Assembly (NCBI GenBank): GCA_014058105.1 | Contig: JACGCM010000178.1 | Coordinates: 248,001 to 312,000, forward strand | Direction of reading: 5' to 3' | DNA: 64,000 nucleotides | Origin: Kingdonia uniflora | Taxonomy: Eukaryota; Streptophyta; Magnoliopsida; Ranunculales; Circaeasteraceae | Shown here: positions 32,330 to 44,375 of the stretch, in pieces | How positions within the stretch are numbered: the first letter of the stretch is position 1 | How the letters are laid out: each line of letters begins with the position of its first letter | Position numbers and translations under genes: made by a program | Notes under the pieces: generated by a model | Database searches by the model: none | What the model saw: only the letters and a program-made list of their open reading frames with translations | What the model was told of the DNA's origin: nothing

Positions 32330-34060
32330 ACAAGAGGACTTACATCTTGCACCTAAAATATAAAAATACATAACTCATTTTTTTATATTAGCCATTTCTT
32401 TCTTTTCAAGTTGAAAGGTAGCTTCAACAATTCAAGGCGTCTCCCTCAGTTTCCAATACTCCTTAGTGATTTGATTGTTCCCCTCTTTCGATACTCTATC
32501 AGCAGATTGGTTTCCCTCTCTAAAATTATTATTTAAAGTTATTATGATATTCATACTCAACTCCATGATTCTATCCCAAACATATGCATATTTTTCAAAA
32601 ATCTTGCCCTTTTTGTTGTACAAGTTAGCAATGAACTTGGAATAGACTTCAACCATTAAAGGCATCCAACCGATATTGTTTATAATATTGTAGCCTAAGT
32701 AATAAACTAAACAACTCAGTAATAGAATTTGAGCCTTTTCCTAAGTCTATAGAGAATGCAAAAAAGAAGACTCTATTGAGATTTCTTACCAAACCTCCTG
32801 CACCACATAGTCCAGTTGCAGCTATAGCAAATCCATCAGTATATAGTTTATGCACTCCCCTAGCTGGTTTAATCCTTCTTATAACAATAATTTGCATTAA
32901 TTTAATTTTAGCTTTTTTTTATTTGTAATGCTTGCAGAGAAATGGAGTCTGAGAAGTTGCACTCTTTCTTGAAAAATAATTTTGAACATCCAAACTGAAA
33001 CTAGTCTTTCACTTCATCAATGATTGCTGGAGCATTAGGATTAGTAGATTCATTCCTGAACTTGCATCTACTCTTCCATTCCTCCTAACATATGAAAGAA
33101 GGAACCAGTCCTCAAAAGATTCCCATTTGAGAGTAATCAACTACCATGGTATACCATGTTCTTTGCCTATCCCATGGTTGATGAAGAAGAGGGACACCAC
33201 ATAAACTGCTAAAATGTCGCCATACAGTCTTTGCAATGTCACCATTCATAAATAAGTGATCTTCAGATTCAAAAATAGCATTAGCACAACAACAACAATT
33301 AGATGGCAAGCATATAAATTTTTGTGGAAAGTTGTCAACACTGACCATACCTTTCCATAATTTCCACATAAAAACCTAAATTTTTGTAGAAATATATTTG
33401 TTCCAAACCCACTTCAAATAGGAGAAAGTATCTTCTTAATTCCTACAAAATTGCCTAGCAGACTTGATAGAGAAGCTACCATCCTCAAAAGGTTCCCAAA
33501 ATGATTTAACTTCTTTGCTATTAATTTTGACTTTATGCTGCAAAGTATTTTCCCATGAGACAGGAAGCTCCATACACAATTTTTTTTAATGCCAAATACC
33601 ACTTTCAGAAATAACATCTTTAACCATGATATTCTGATAAACATCATCATCCAGAATGTCTTTAAAAGAACCAACTCCGGTCAAGTTGCTAAGGCAGAAA
33701 CTGATCTCACCTTTGGTAATAGACCACATAATATTTATTTTAATTATATTCAATAAACCTTTCGTATTCTACCACTGTTTTGAACATTTTTTGTTGCCAC
33801 TTCAAAATTCCCCATTGGTAGTATACTTCTTTCTCATGAAATCTGACCAAATAGATGAAATATGCAAAAGCTTCTAGCATTTTTTTTTAATAAAACAAAA
33901 TTTAGTATCTTCCAAGTCCCTAATGCCAATACCCCCCCCCCCCCCCCCCACACACACACATCCAATACAGGCTGATATATGTTGTTCCAGGTCACCAATT
34001 TTCCCTTCATTTTGTACTTAAAACTACCCTAGAAGAAGTTGATAAGTGCAGAAATCTAAT
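32330..34060 (-). pseudogene. LINE (L1-type) 3' half: RT end, zf-RVT and RNase H
   Basis: On the minus strand, from 34060 down, the order is that of plant LINE ORF2: a G-S-F-K-Y-K-M-K, then W-N-N-I stretch; G-I-G-I-R-D-L-E-D (about 33900-33935); I-W-S-D-F-M; K-G-E-I-S-F-C and S-F-K-D-I-L-D-D-D (33600-33700); the zinc-binding zf-RVT region with C-C-C-C-A-N-A-I-F-E-S-E-D-H-L-F (33112-33369); and RNase H with L-Y-T-D-G-F-A-I and G-A-G-G-L-V-R-N (32649-32897), ending F-R-E-G-N-Q-S-A-D (32432-32665). Frames change at several places. The endonuclease and RT core are missing, as expected for a 5'-truncated LINE. Confidence 0.8.
33932..33960. repeat. C18 tract followed by (CA)n
   Basis: Eighteen C residues run into a short (CA)n. 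The tract lies where the LINE encodes Gly-Gly on the minus strand, so it is probably an expanded run of GGN codons. Confidence 0.9.
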
Positions 34061-35173
34061 ATTTTACAGTACCCTTAAACTAAATCATTTTGGCCATCCT
34101 GAGTTACTAATAAGTGTGAGTAATGCATGTGCTCTCTATTTTTTGAATTATAGACCCTCCTAGGGGAACTTGGAGAAAAATAGGAATTAAAAGCCCTAAA
34201 GAGCCTTGCATTCCATATTCCATAAGAAATTTAAGGAGGCAAGGCACTACTGAAGCATAGTAGATCAAGCCTGAAGGAAGCTACACCAAGTATCAAGAGA
34301 TCAGTTCCATCAGTTCACACAGTTCTTCAGTCTCCAAGGAATGACCAAAATTTATTTTGCGCGATCCAGGACGATAAGATCAGATCTGAAAAAAAATTAC
34401 ATCTAAAAGAAGCCCAAGAGTAGTCCAACCATAAATAAAGACCCGGGGCCCCCAGGCCTTCGAAGACCGGCGTTCGCGAGTCAGTTATGTGACTTGGTAC
34501 CCAAGTTTCAATCAGTGTCTAGGGTATCATCTAGCTTCAAACAATTATTCTCTCTCTCTATCTGAAGTTGATTTATGTCGAGATCACATTCCACCTCAGT
34601 GAACAACAACATTCTTAATGTCCTCCCTACTACAAAAAAAATCTAATGCAATAATCAATAACAATGTATAAACTAACCATTCCCCCAATTTAACAAAAAA
34701 CACGTAATCCAAAACCCTAATTTAAGAAAACAAATTGTCTACATTAGAGAAAGGGAGAGGGGACTCTAAAACAAAATATTGTGTGAGAGAGAGAAGACTT
34801 ATATTGGAGAGCAATGACAATGAAGGTCACTCGATTGAAATCGAGCAACGTCAACAAATCCAATAATATAATTATGATTTGGGGAAACAATTGAAATCCA
34901 TCAATGTTGTGTGAGAGTTAGGGTTTATTATGTTACCAAACAGTTGTGTTTTGGGGGAAATAATAATGATTTGAGGTCGAGAGAGTTGATCTCATTTAAT
35001 TAGATGATGTGGCCTGTATAGCGAGGTGGAGGGAAGAGGTGTTGTTGTGGAGATAGGGTTTAGTTTGACCTAAACGCCAGATTTTGGTTTAACCTAAACG
35101 CAGGATGAGGGGTAAAAACGCGTATATATATATCCTCATAAGATCTAATAATATAACCTAGAAACATCCTCAA
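34061..35173. other. Unassigned stretch
   Basis: No gene was found. A GC-rich patch (34441-34500, ggggcccccaggccttcg) and a short (CT)n (34550-34562) stand out. Small purine-rich and G-rich words lie at 34740-34800. The patch could be an old LTR remnant, but I found no partner. Confidence 0.35.
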
Positions 35174-35667
35174 GGGCCTGTTTGGGTACTCTCTAAAACT
35201 GGGCCAGTTCGGTCTAGAACTGTTATAGATGATAAAATCAGTGTTTGGTAACATGTGGGACCTAAGGTTTTGAGTTTTACTTTGAACTAGTCTGCTACAA
35301 AATTTGAGGAAAACCAGTTCTTTCTGGGAACAACTTTGACATGTTTTAAAACCAAACGAGTTCACTATTTTTTCAAAATTGCAAAAGTTTCTTACTTCTC
35401 CAACTTGTCACTCGAAGCTTTTCTCTCTTCTCCAACTTTTCGAGTAAAGAGAAAGACTCTCAAAAGAAAACCAGGTACGCCTCCTTTTCTATCCTCGACA
35501 ATAAATTCTCTCTCTTTCTATAGAAGCATCGCTGCCATGAATTTTCTCTCTCTTGAAACAGAACTGCGATGAATTTCATTCTAGCTTCGTAAGAAAATCT
35601 TTTACCTTTTAAGGTTTAAGCTTTGGAAATCTCCAAATCCCCAAATTTAATTTCTAGGGTTTCAGAA

Positions 35668-35933
35668 ATGGGAGGAAAATGCCCTCATAGGAAGGTGAAG
35701 AAGGGAAGACTCTTTCACCAAACATCTCGCAGAGACAAATTTCAAGTCAAAGGAGACGATGACGTCTACGATTTGCTTAAGATTGAAGGTGAAGTCTCGA
35801 GAGGAAGCAGAGATGAATCCTTTGCCCATGGATAAAAATCTCTTTGGGATGGGGCAGTTCTCCTGTATACATTACAATTAAATGGGAATGCCTGACAATG
35901 GTTCAAAGCTAATGTCCTTGTGAAATTCTCAGA
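35668..35933 (+). pseudogene. ZNF593/Bud20-type zinc-finger protein pseudogene
   Basis: The ATG at 35668 opens a frame beginning M-G-G-K-C-P-H-R-K-V-K-K, the conserved N-terminus of the plant ZNF593/Bud20 family, small C2H2 proteins acting in 60S ribosome export. It continues with R-D-K-F-x-V-K-G-D-D-D-V-Y-D. A shift near 35820 moves to the frame with G-M-G-Q-F-S-C-I-H-Y. The zinc-finger body that should follow the first cysteine is missing. The conserved end M-G-M-P-D-N-G-S-K-L-M-S then follows directly, with a stop at 35931. A CT-rich leader (35390-35660) precedes the ATG. About 45-50 internal codons are lost, so it cannot form the finger. Confidence 0.85.
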
Positions 35934-38900
35934 TAAAAGTTATTGTTCAATGTCATCTCCTATTTCAATGTCATCTACTATTATCTTACAGCTTAGTAAT
36001 GATAAATTTGTGTACAAGTTGTGAAGAATTGAAGTAGTTTTGATCATCTATTTTTACAACTCTCTCTTCGATTCACGATTAAAGTACTGATTCAAGCTAT
36101 CATAAATTGTTGTAGGTAAATTGCTCGAAGCAAACCAATAATCCCACCAATTGTAAGCGTATCGATCTCTCAATCTTTTTTGAGTAAACTATATTTTCTA
36201 ATTCTAAATTCGTTGTTTCAAAATAGACTTATGTTTAATGGCGCGTGGTGATGTATTTGTTTTCAGCTTGTAAGGCTAAAGGAGCTACTCTTCGAGTTCA
36301 TTTTAATGTACATTAATATTTTATGAATTTATAAATTTAGTTAGATTGGTTTAACGTTAATGATTTATGGGATCTTTTAAAGGTACTTTAGTTTGGTGCA
36401 CCAGCTTTTCGCTTTTCTGGTTGTTTTGAACTATAGTAGGCTGGGCCTCTTATAATTTATGTTCTTGGTGGTATGTTTCATTCTTTTATCTTTTAGTTTC
36501 GGTGATAATATAATTAGTGTTTTCTGGTGCTAATTAAAAAAAGACTTTGATAAAGCATTGAAGCCAGTTCATAGACATTTCCTGAGAAAATATAAAATAG
36601 TTCTTACATGACATCACCTTGGGGTCCTGCATTGCAAGCTTAGTTCTCTTTCGGATCCGTTGAAGGGTCTCTGAACAAATTTTGAGAGTTTATAATAGGT
36701 TAGACAAAACAATATAATAACACACAATAGTGACTAAACAAAAATACAAAATCTAATTCAAACTTGTTGTTCGCCTGCACTATGTTTCCCGCCTTTGTTC
36801 CATGGGACATTCCCCTTGTTAGCTTTGGAAATTCTTTTTCGTCTTAAAGTCTCTCCTTCATCGACTCTATAAGATCAAGCTATATAAGATCGGGCTTTTT
36901 TTTAAAGTAGTTTAGAGATCAAAGTACAGGCTTTTCTGCAATGCCTAGCTAAAAAAAGCAGTAGTAGTACCTTTTTCACTAGCAGCAGTAGTACCTTTTC
37001 TTAAGTGGAGTTAAGCGAAGGTTATGAGAAAATGTCTGGGTGGGAGGGAAAGAGAGGTACAATGATGAGCTAGGCTTTCTTTTGGTGAAGCATATGTCGT
37101 CGCTATCTATTTTCATTGCAATTCGGAATTACTATGCTCATAACTGTAAAAGGTGAACTATAAGGTAAAGTTCAAAAGAACAACGATAAACAACATAATG
37201 AACTTCAATCAAATTCTCTCAAAATGTTTTGAATCATCTTTGACATTTTTAAGAATCCTTTGGCAATAGACCTAGGATTCTTAGGGATTTGTGCTCATTA
37301 TTAGATCTTATTCTCTAAGGTTTCCTATTCTTGGAGATATGTTTTGGCTATTTAGTCTAATCTTTCTTTCATCGATTATGTGCATCTTCCTATCACTTTC
37401 TTTTCTCTTTTTGATTCTGCCCTTGCCCTCATTTTTTTATCCTTCTTATGGACGCTAACAATTCCATTGTTGTTGTTGTTAGGGGTAAGCCCTTTCTGCC
37501 TGATCTTGAAGAATACCAGCTATCTGTAGAACGTAAACTCCAGTTGGAGGGGTCGCCCCAAAATGCATGATTTTTTTGAGATTTAAGAAGCCTTCATATG
37601 CCATCTTTCAAAGAAGTTATAGATTAGAAGCTGATTCTTGAGCTTGAATGTTTTCAGAGGAGAATGATTGTTTCACATAAAGCTATATGTTCTTGACAAC
37701 AAATTGTGATATCTAAGTTGCTAGCAAATCTACCTTAATTGAGTTACAATTGAAAGAAGAGATGCATGAATCCCATTCTTGTCCGGTTTTCTTGACCGAC
37801 TTTCTGATTCAAATCTTACTTGAGTTACTATTGAATGAAAGGTGCTATATTTGAGCAACTCGGAGGATGCATTTAGCCATCCTGTGTAGGATACACACCT
37901 TCTAAACTTCACTGCTAAAGGGATAATAGGAGAAGAGATGAGGACCTATTTTCATTATTAGAATGACAAATGATGTCGCTCGAGAAATTTCTCATATGCA
38001 ATGAACTATGACTTGTTGAGTATTTAATTAGCCTGTTAATGTTCTCCATGGAGTGAAACTAATCTCTGGAAATGGTTAAGGAAACCATACAAAATTTACC
38101 CAAGGAATTCTAAAATATATGCCGTGTGTGTGATATGGTTTAATTTGCAGACTGAATGATAAAGGTACCTCTTGTACTCCACGCCCAACTGCCCAGATGA
38201 AACTTGACAGACACTTACCTCAAACTTCTAAATTCCATATCTATGAGGTGAAGTATTACTATGATACCAATTTTAAGATGAATAAAATTCCAAATATTGC
38301 CTTTTGTGAAGTAGTTAAGACTTAAGAATGATTTTTGCTTCGATTCTAAATTTAAGATGATTCTATCAAAGGGATACAATAATCCAACTGATGCTACAAG
38401 CCATACAGAACAACTATCAGCTCTACCTTTCCGTAGCACTTTTGGGAGCTTCCACTTTCCAATGAAGGAATACTTCCCCAAGTTTATATGAACTGTGGAA
38501 TACAAGTTATCACCTGTCTTTAATACTCTTTTTAATTCTGAAGAGACTCGTTTCAAGTTTTCATTTTTTTTAACCTGTAAGAAAACTTCTGGTCTATTTT
38601 AGATATTTAAAGTACCCCAAATATCTAAAATAGTTTTTACCATGTATCCCAAATGTTTGACCAAATGTTTTTGTTGGCATGCAGACCAATTCAGTTGAAA
38701 TTGAGCGTGTATGTGACGGGGCTGGTGAAAATATAGTGGAGACCGCTGCAATTAGTATTTTACCAGTAAATGGTTGACCTAAAGAGTTGGTTATATTATT
38801 AGTTGCAATTAGTATTGCACCAGTAAATGGTAGACCTGAAGAGCTGGTTATATTAGTGGTACTAAAGGAAGGATTAAGTTGTAAACCAGATAAGAAGGGA

Positions 38901-39400
38901 GAACAAGAATGATCAGTTATTCAGTAAAATGGAAGAAGATGATAGTGAAGATGAAGATGAAGAGAATCAAGTTCAAATGCACGGAACTAGGGGTACTTCG
39001 CGAATGGCACAACGAGAAACTGCAATTCAATTTTTAATGCAATGTGGAATGAAGAGCAAAGTGAAGATAGCAAAGAAAGTGAAGAAGTTAAATAGCAGAT
39101 ATTTGGTTTTCGTAGAAACAATTTGAATATTAATGCAATAAGTAATATTACAATCACTTGCATGTATTGATGAGTATTTTGCTTTAATTTTGAGTACATG
39201 TATTGATGTTCTTAAAAAATTTAATTTGAGTATTTTATTAGAAAAAAAATAAAATTAATTATAAGACCTGATTTACAATACAAGTATCCAAACAACATAC
39301 AAGTTAGAACCAGGATAATAGGTAAAAATGACTAAACTGCATATTAAACTAAACTAGTTCAGGTTTATACATATCCAGGATATGCCAGCTAGGTTTATAC
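35934..39400. other. Interior of the TIR element, no recognised gene
   Basis: Two modest frames occur: 38215-38556 on the minus strand and 38929-39126 on the plus strand. The second encodes a very acidic start (E-E-D-D-S-E-D-E-D-E-E) and a basic end. I recognise neither. The remainder is AT-rich. Confidence 0.4.
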
Positions 39401-39437
39401 TTGTCTGGCCTAAAATTTTAAGTATCCAAACAGCCCC

Positions 39438-41006
39438 CATGGATTTTATCAATTTTAAGGTCTTTTTTCTCTCATATTTGTATGTGTGTATATGTTAGAC
39501 TAGATAGTTTGGTATCCAACTATTTTCACTGTGGGTTGATAGGATTAAATCTAGAGGTCAAGGATATCTACTATATAGGTAAAAATACTAAGAATATCTT
39601 TGACAGATCTTTAGCAGCATAAGGAATCTACTTTTGAAAACTTCTAGAAAGAAATCTTCATTAAATCAACCCTAGGCTATAGCCCGGGCTTGCCCTCCAA
39701 TAGTCCTCCCCCCCCAAATGGGGAGGTACAGAATGGGAATAAAGGAGAATACAATCATTATTAAAAAAGAAAATAGGAAAAAGTAAGTAGTGGGATGAAA
39801 TTTAGGTTTATCAATGGAATGGATATAATCCAAAATCCAATTCTATTTTAGAATATGGATGTCATATTTTTCAATCCGAATCCGATCCAATCCGATTAAA
39901 AATCATCCAAAATAATTTCGAATTGGATTTTAATCAGATAAATATCTGATCTGAAGTTATATATCGATTTATTACTAAATTTTTACTTTTAATGTTCTAA
40001 AACAATTTAAAATTTATTATATACAATAAGAAAATAATTTATAACACGTTGAGCTATGTGGATAAATGGTAGTTAGTTCTTTAATAGACAAATTAGCTTT
40101 TAGACCTTACAAAATGACTACGAATTGGCTTGACCCTTTTATTGCTTTTTTTAGCTTTTAGACCTTAAAATTCACTAATCCTTTAAAAATAGCAAATTTA
40201 CCTTTTATGTTTTGTTTCCCCCAACACTCCCAAAATCACTCATCCACATCTAAACACCATTAGAAGGTGTGATTTATTGTTGATAAGGAGAAAATGAAGA
40301 AATTATTATATAATTGTGAAAAGGGTTTGTAGTTATGACCTAAAAATATTGTTGCGTAATTCTAAAGAGAAAAACAAAGCTTTTTTTTGTGAAAGAGAGG
40401 TTAGTGATATTTGATTTTGGTTTGGAAATGGGTAATTTACAATTAGGGATAAGTAATTTTGAGTTAAGGATGAGTAATTTTGGGTTGGGATGAGTAGTTT
40501 TGAGAATATAACTTTTGGTTTAAGTAGTTTTTTACTGGAGAAGAGTAGTTTTAAATTGTTAGCGAAGGGTATTCTCGGTAGTTTATATTATTTTTAACTT
40601 TTTAGGGTCTTTTTAGGGACAAAACCTAAAAATGACAATCAATGGGGGTTTAATCAATTTGTGGTCATTATGCAGGGTTTAAAAGATAATTTATCCTTCT
40701 TTAAACCCATGAAAGGTCATGGGTTCAAGCTTTGTATCATCATTTTTAGTCATCAAATAAAATTATGGTCGAATCAGATTACGATTTCGTAGATTTCAGA
40801 TTCGGATCTCTGAACCTATATTCGGACTGGATCGAATTTGGATTTACTCATAAAAGTTTTGGATAAAATTGGATATGTATGTTACTTCAAAAATTTTAGA
40901 TCAAATTTGGATTGAAGTATATTCATTTTAAATTTGATATATTGACAACTCTAATGAAATTGATACCGCATCACTCGAGGGGATTGTTTTGTACGGTTGA
41001 ATCTCA
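39438..41006. other. AT-rich spacer, nothing recognised
   Basis: Repeated words such as ttcggat and aatccgaatccgatcc occur at 39870-39900 and 40790-40860 on opposite strands and may be parts of an old inverted repeat. A short G-T-rich cluster with gagtaattttg lies at 40450-40510. No gene is supported. Confidence 0.4.
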
Positions 41007-41288
41007 TGTTAGGGAACTCTCAACAAAACGAGCCTAAAGGAAAAAACTCATAAATATGAAACCAATCTCATATTTATTAGGAGTTAGGTCCAACCCAAGG
41101 TGGGAACCCAACTAGGTTGGGGTGCCCTACTAGACTCCAAACAAGCCTATAGGCCTTTAGGGTTTATTGGGAAAGTTTTGAGTAGGATAGATAACCTCAT
41201 ATATTGGGTTATCCTTTGTATTACATAACAAATATAGAACCTCTAAGGATACAAAAAGATTAATTTAATCAATAAAGATATCCCAACA
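41007..41288 (+). repeat. Candidate LTR of a gag-only element
   Basis: The segment starts TGTTAGGGAACTCTCAAC and ends AGATATCCCAACA, so it has the TG...CA borders and the TGTT/AACA inverted ends of LTRs. It lies upstream of the gag frame at 43474. No second copy was found downstream, so the call is tentative. Confidence 0.35.
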
Positions 41289-41814
41289 GATTATTAGCAC
41301 GTAGAGCTAGTGGATCAGAAGGGAAAAATAACTCTCAAAATCATCATTTTTTTTAGGATTTTTTTACGTTGCGGAGAGGTATGTTTTACTATTTTTAAAT
41401 TTTAATATAATTTTGACTTGATCTATGATATAGGATATCTAGATATGGATTGGAGTAATTTAATAAAAAATTTCAGATTAAAAGAGCTTATTTTGGTGAT
41501 TTTTAGCCCTTGATAAAGGGCTATTTTCAAACCAATATAGCATTTGATGTGGACATCGGGTTGACAAACAATTAAATTTTTTATGCAGCCCATTCCACAA
41601 GGAATCCAACGGCATATGACACGTCTCAGAAAAATGTCCTAATCGCCAGAAAATTGCTGTTGAAATTGGGCAGTTCACATCCAAAAATAGCATTTTTTAG
41701 GTCATGATGACGTCAGCAATAATTAATAATTAGTTATTTTATTTTTTTAAAACAAAATTATTATTATTTCATTATCTGTGATGAGATCAGACCTTATCTA
41801 CTTGCTGACATGGC

Positions 41815-42440
41815 AATGACACATGTCAAGGACACGTGGCATGTCATGTGGTAGTGGGACCCACCTTGGTAACGTGGCAGTGACACGTGGCAAGACAACA
41901 GCATGTCATGGGTATGTCACGTGCCAGACAGTAGCATGCCATTTGGCACATACTGAGGCATGCCAAGTGATACGTGGCAGGCACGTATGTAACATGTGGT
42001 TGCACTTTCTACGGGCAACGTGGCAGTAATGAATTGTGCCACATGGCAATAATTTTTTGGGTAACACGTGGCAGTCAAATCTTGATGACACATGGCAGTC
42101 CCACATAATGACACATAGTAGGTACAATTTAGTGACATGTGGCAGTCCCACACAATGATACGTGGTAGTCCTACATAGTGATACAAGGCAGTCACTAAGC
42201 AGTGACACATGGTGGCCCTACATAGTGAAGCGTGGTAGTCACTCTGCAGTGACACATAGAAGTCCCATACAGTAACGCATGATAGTCACTATGTAGTGGT
42301 AGGTGGCAGTCCTATACAGTGACGCGTGGCAGTCACTATGCAGTAACACGTGGCAATCCCACACTGTGACGCATGATAGTTACAATACAGTGACATGTAG
42401 CAGGTACTATTCACTAACACGTGGTAATGACAGATGGCAG
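41815..42440. repeat. Minisatellite with ACGT/G-box words
   Basis: Diverged copies of a roughly 24-30-bp unit containing gtgacacgtggcagtc run for more than 600 bp. CACGTGGC, the plant G-box/ABRE core, occurs exactly at least four times (near 41834, 41885, 42047 and 42348), with many one-base variants. Several overlapping open frames on both strands arise from the repeat and are not genes. Confidence 0.8.
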
Positions 42441-43473
42441 TTACTGTTTGACTTAGTCAAACCGGTCCAGGCCTTGACCCAGACCAGGCCAGACCATTCT
42501 TGGACTGATTCAGACACTAAATTAACTATAGGGAGCTTAATTTTTGGTCAAATTGAGTTAATTTTAAAAATAATCTCTATTGACTTGACGTACCCCGTAG
42601 GGGACCCATTTTTAATATTTTATTAAAAAATATTTTTTAATTTTGTTATGAATGGGTGCCTCATGTAGGAAAATTGACTCACTTATATGGGATATAAATA
42701 AATGTATTAATACCTATTTAAGTATCTTACGATAGCTAATAGGATATTAACGGTATGCCTCTAGGATACTAATTATCATGATCAGGGATCACAAATAATA
42801 TGAAACCAAGACCAATTTAGAATACGACTAGGAGTCATATCTAAATCACAGTTAATTGTCAAGGACAAATAATTATAGCCCAATTGGGAATTGACTTAGT
42901 CTTATTTCTAAAAACTTGGTATCTGAGTAAACAATTTTACATATCTAGATGCAATTAGAGGTTGCATAATAACATTTAGTGGTATATATGTACTGATAAC
43001 AACCTATATTAGTGTCGTAGAATGTTAGTTCAAGGACATGCATAATTTTCTTATCTTGTAAACCCAGCAGACTTCGGTGTGGGACCACTTGTCAGCTAAA
43101 CATCTAATGCCCCTCGTATTCATAGCAAATAGGTTATTTAGCTTGAATATACAAACCTAATAGAACTTTAGGACTTAGGGCACGTTATTTATCAATATAA
43201 GGAGCGCACACATCTGGTGGTTTTGAATATCAATTTTGGCTAAGATTCTATTAAATCGCATATCTAAGATTAAGATCGTCATTTTACAGGGTAAAATTGG
43301 GATTTAATTATTAGAAAAGAATTTTTGAGTTTTAGAATATGAATAGGGTTCAACTATAATATGATTAGGAATCATTTATTGTCTGTTATTCTATGTACTA
43401 TGATCTATTTTTAATACATTTGAAATATTTATCAAGAATTATTACTAATTGCAATCTACATTTTGCATAGCAG

Positions 43474-44375
43474 ATGTCTGCCAGTCCACGTTATGATTAC
43501 AAACCATTGTGGCTTGATAGTTCTAACTACTTTTCTAGGTATGCGGACATAAAACTCTATTTCAAAACAATCAACTTCTCAAAGTTGATTATTGTAAATA
43601 ACACCGTCTCTAAACCACTTAGGGCACATGTCATATTGGCTATACGCGCCCACCTTCAGCCAGAGATAAGGTTTGAGCATATATGTTAGGGAGATTCATA
43701 TGAGTTATGGACAAACTCAGAGGAATGCTTTGGTCTCCAACAGGCTCTATGGACCTCTAAAAACTACAACCGCTGGAACAACTTGAGGTTTTGTGACTTC
43801 AAAACGGTAGCCGGCTATAACTCAATACTACAAAAAATTATTTTGGCAAGGAGGCTCATTATGATTATGTCTTCAAGGAAGAGGTTTTACAAAAGACTCT
43901 CTCCACATTTCTATATTCACAGGCTGCTCTCTGGGACCAGTATGTAAAATTAAAATTCAATAGGCATGCAGATCTTATTAAACTTTTGGTCACTACTGAG
44001 GAAGAGGGTATATTTGTTTTTAAGAAAATCAAGAGGTATCCCCCTATGAGGAGGAGACTAGTTGTACGGAAAGCCTTATCTCATGATAAAGACAACCACA
44101 AACGGGGTTCTAGAAGTGGGAATACGACTGAAGGCGGGAATCGGGAATTCTTGGGCCCTCAGACGTATAACAGATTTTAAAAGGTATAGAATTTGGCTTC
44201 TTGATCTTCTTGCTTAAGATGTAGTACAGCTGGATACTGGGTGCGAGACTACAAGAAACATAGGGTGCCTAAAGTCAAAGTCTAGGCTTACCACATCACC
44301 ATTGGCATAACTTCCATCACTATGAAGTTAGTAGCGTCAGACTTCTTCCGTAACACTGATGCCGACATGGATTAA
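43474..44375 (+). pseudogene. Gag protein of a gag-only LTR element (UBN2-like)
   Basis: The first frame (43474-43689) begins M-S-A-S-P-R-Y-D-Y-K-P-L-W-L-D and includes L-Y-F-K-T-I. After a stop the capsid pattern continues with W-N-N-L-R-F-C-D-F-K-T-V-A-G-Y-N-S, then in another frame V-L-Q-K-T-L-S-T-F-L-Y-S-Q, F-N-R-H-A-D-L-I-K-L-L-V-T-T-E-E (to 44180). A decayed zinc knuckle follows (C-S-T-A-G-Y-W-V-R-D-Y-K-K-H; cysteines partly lost), then V-A-S-D-F-F and the stop at 44373. This layout is that of the plant gag-only retroelements. No protease, RT or integrase follows. Confidence 0.7.

Larger units (their letters stand above)
35174..39437. mobile_element. Putative TIR element carrying a captured gene
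   Basis: The left border gggcctgtttgggtac (35174-35189) and the reverse complement of the right border (ggggctgtttggatac, ending 39437) match at 14 of 16 positions. Further words of the type GTTTGGATACTTG occur inside near 39280. Such G-rich ends with TGTTTGG are seen in plant hAT- and Harbinger-like non-autonomous elements. No transposase was recognised and I could not identify a target duplication, so both family and exact borders are open. It contains a broken zinc-finger gene with leader. Confidence 0.5.

Noticed and set aside
34621..34650. ctactacaaaaaaaatc as a possible CACTA terminus
   Set aside because: No subterminal repeats or partner end nearby; the match is short and A-rich.
41823..42255. 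Overlapping frames of 68-112 codons on both strands
   Set aside because: They arise from the minisatellite; the peptides are repetitive and rich in Cys/His/Thr without a fold pattern.
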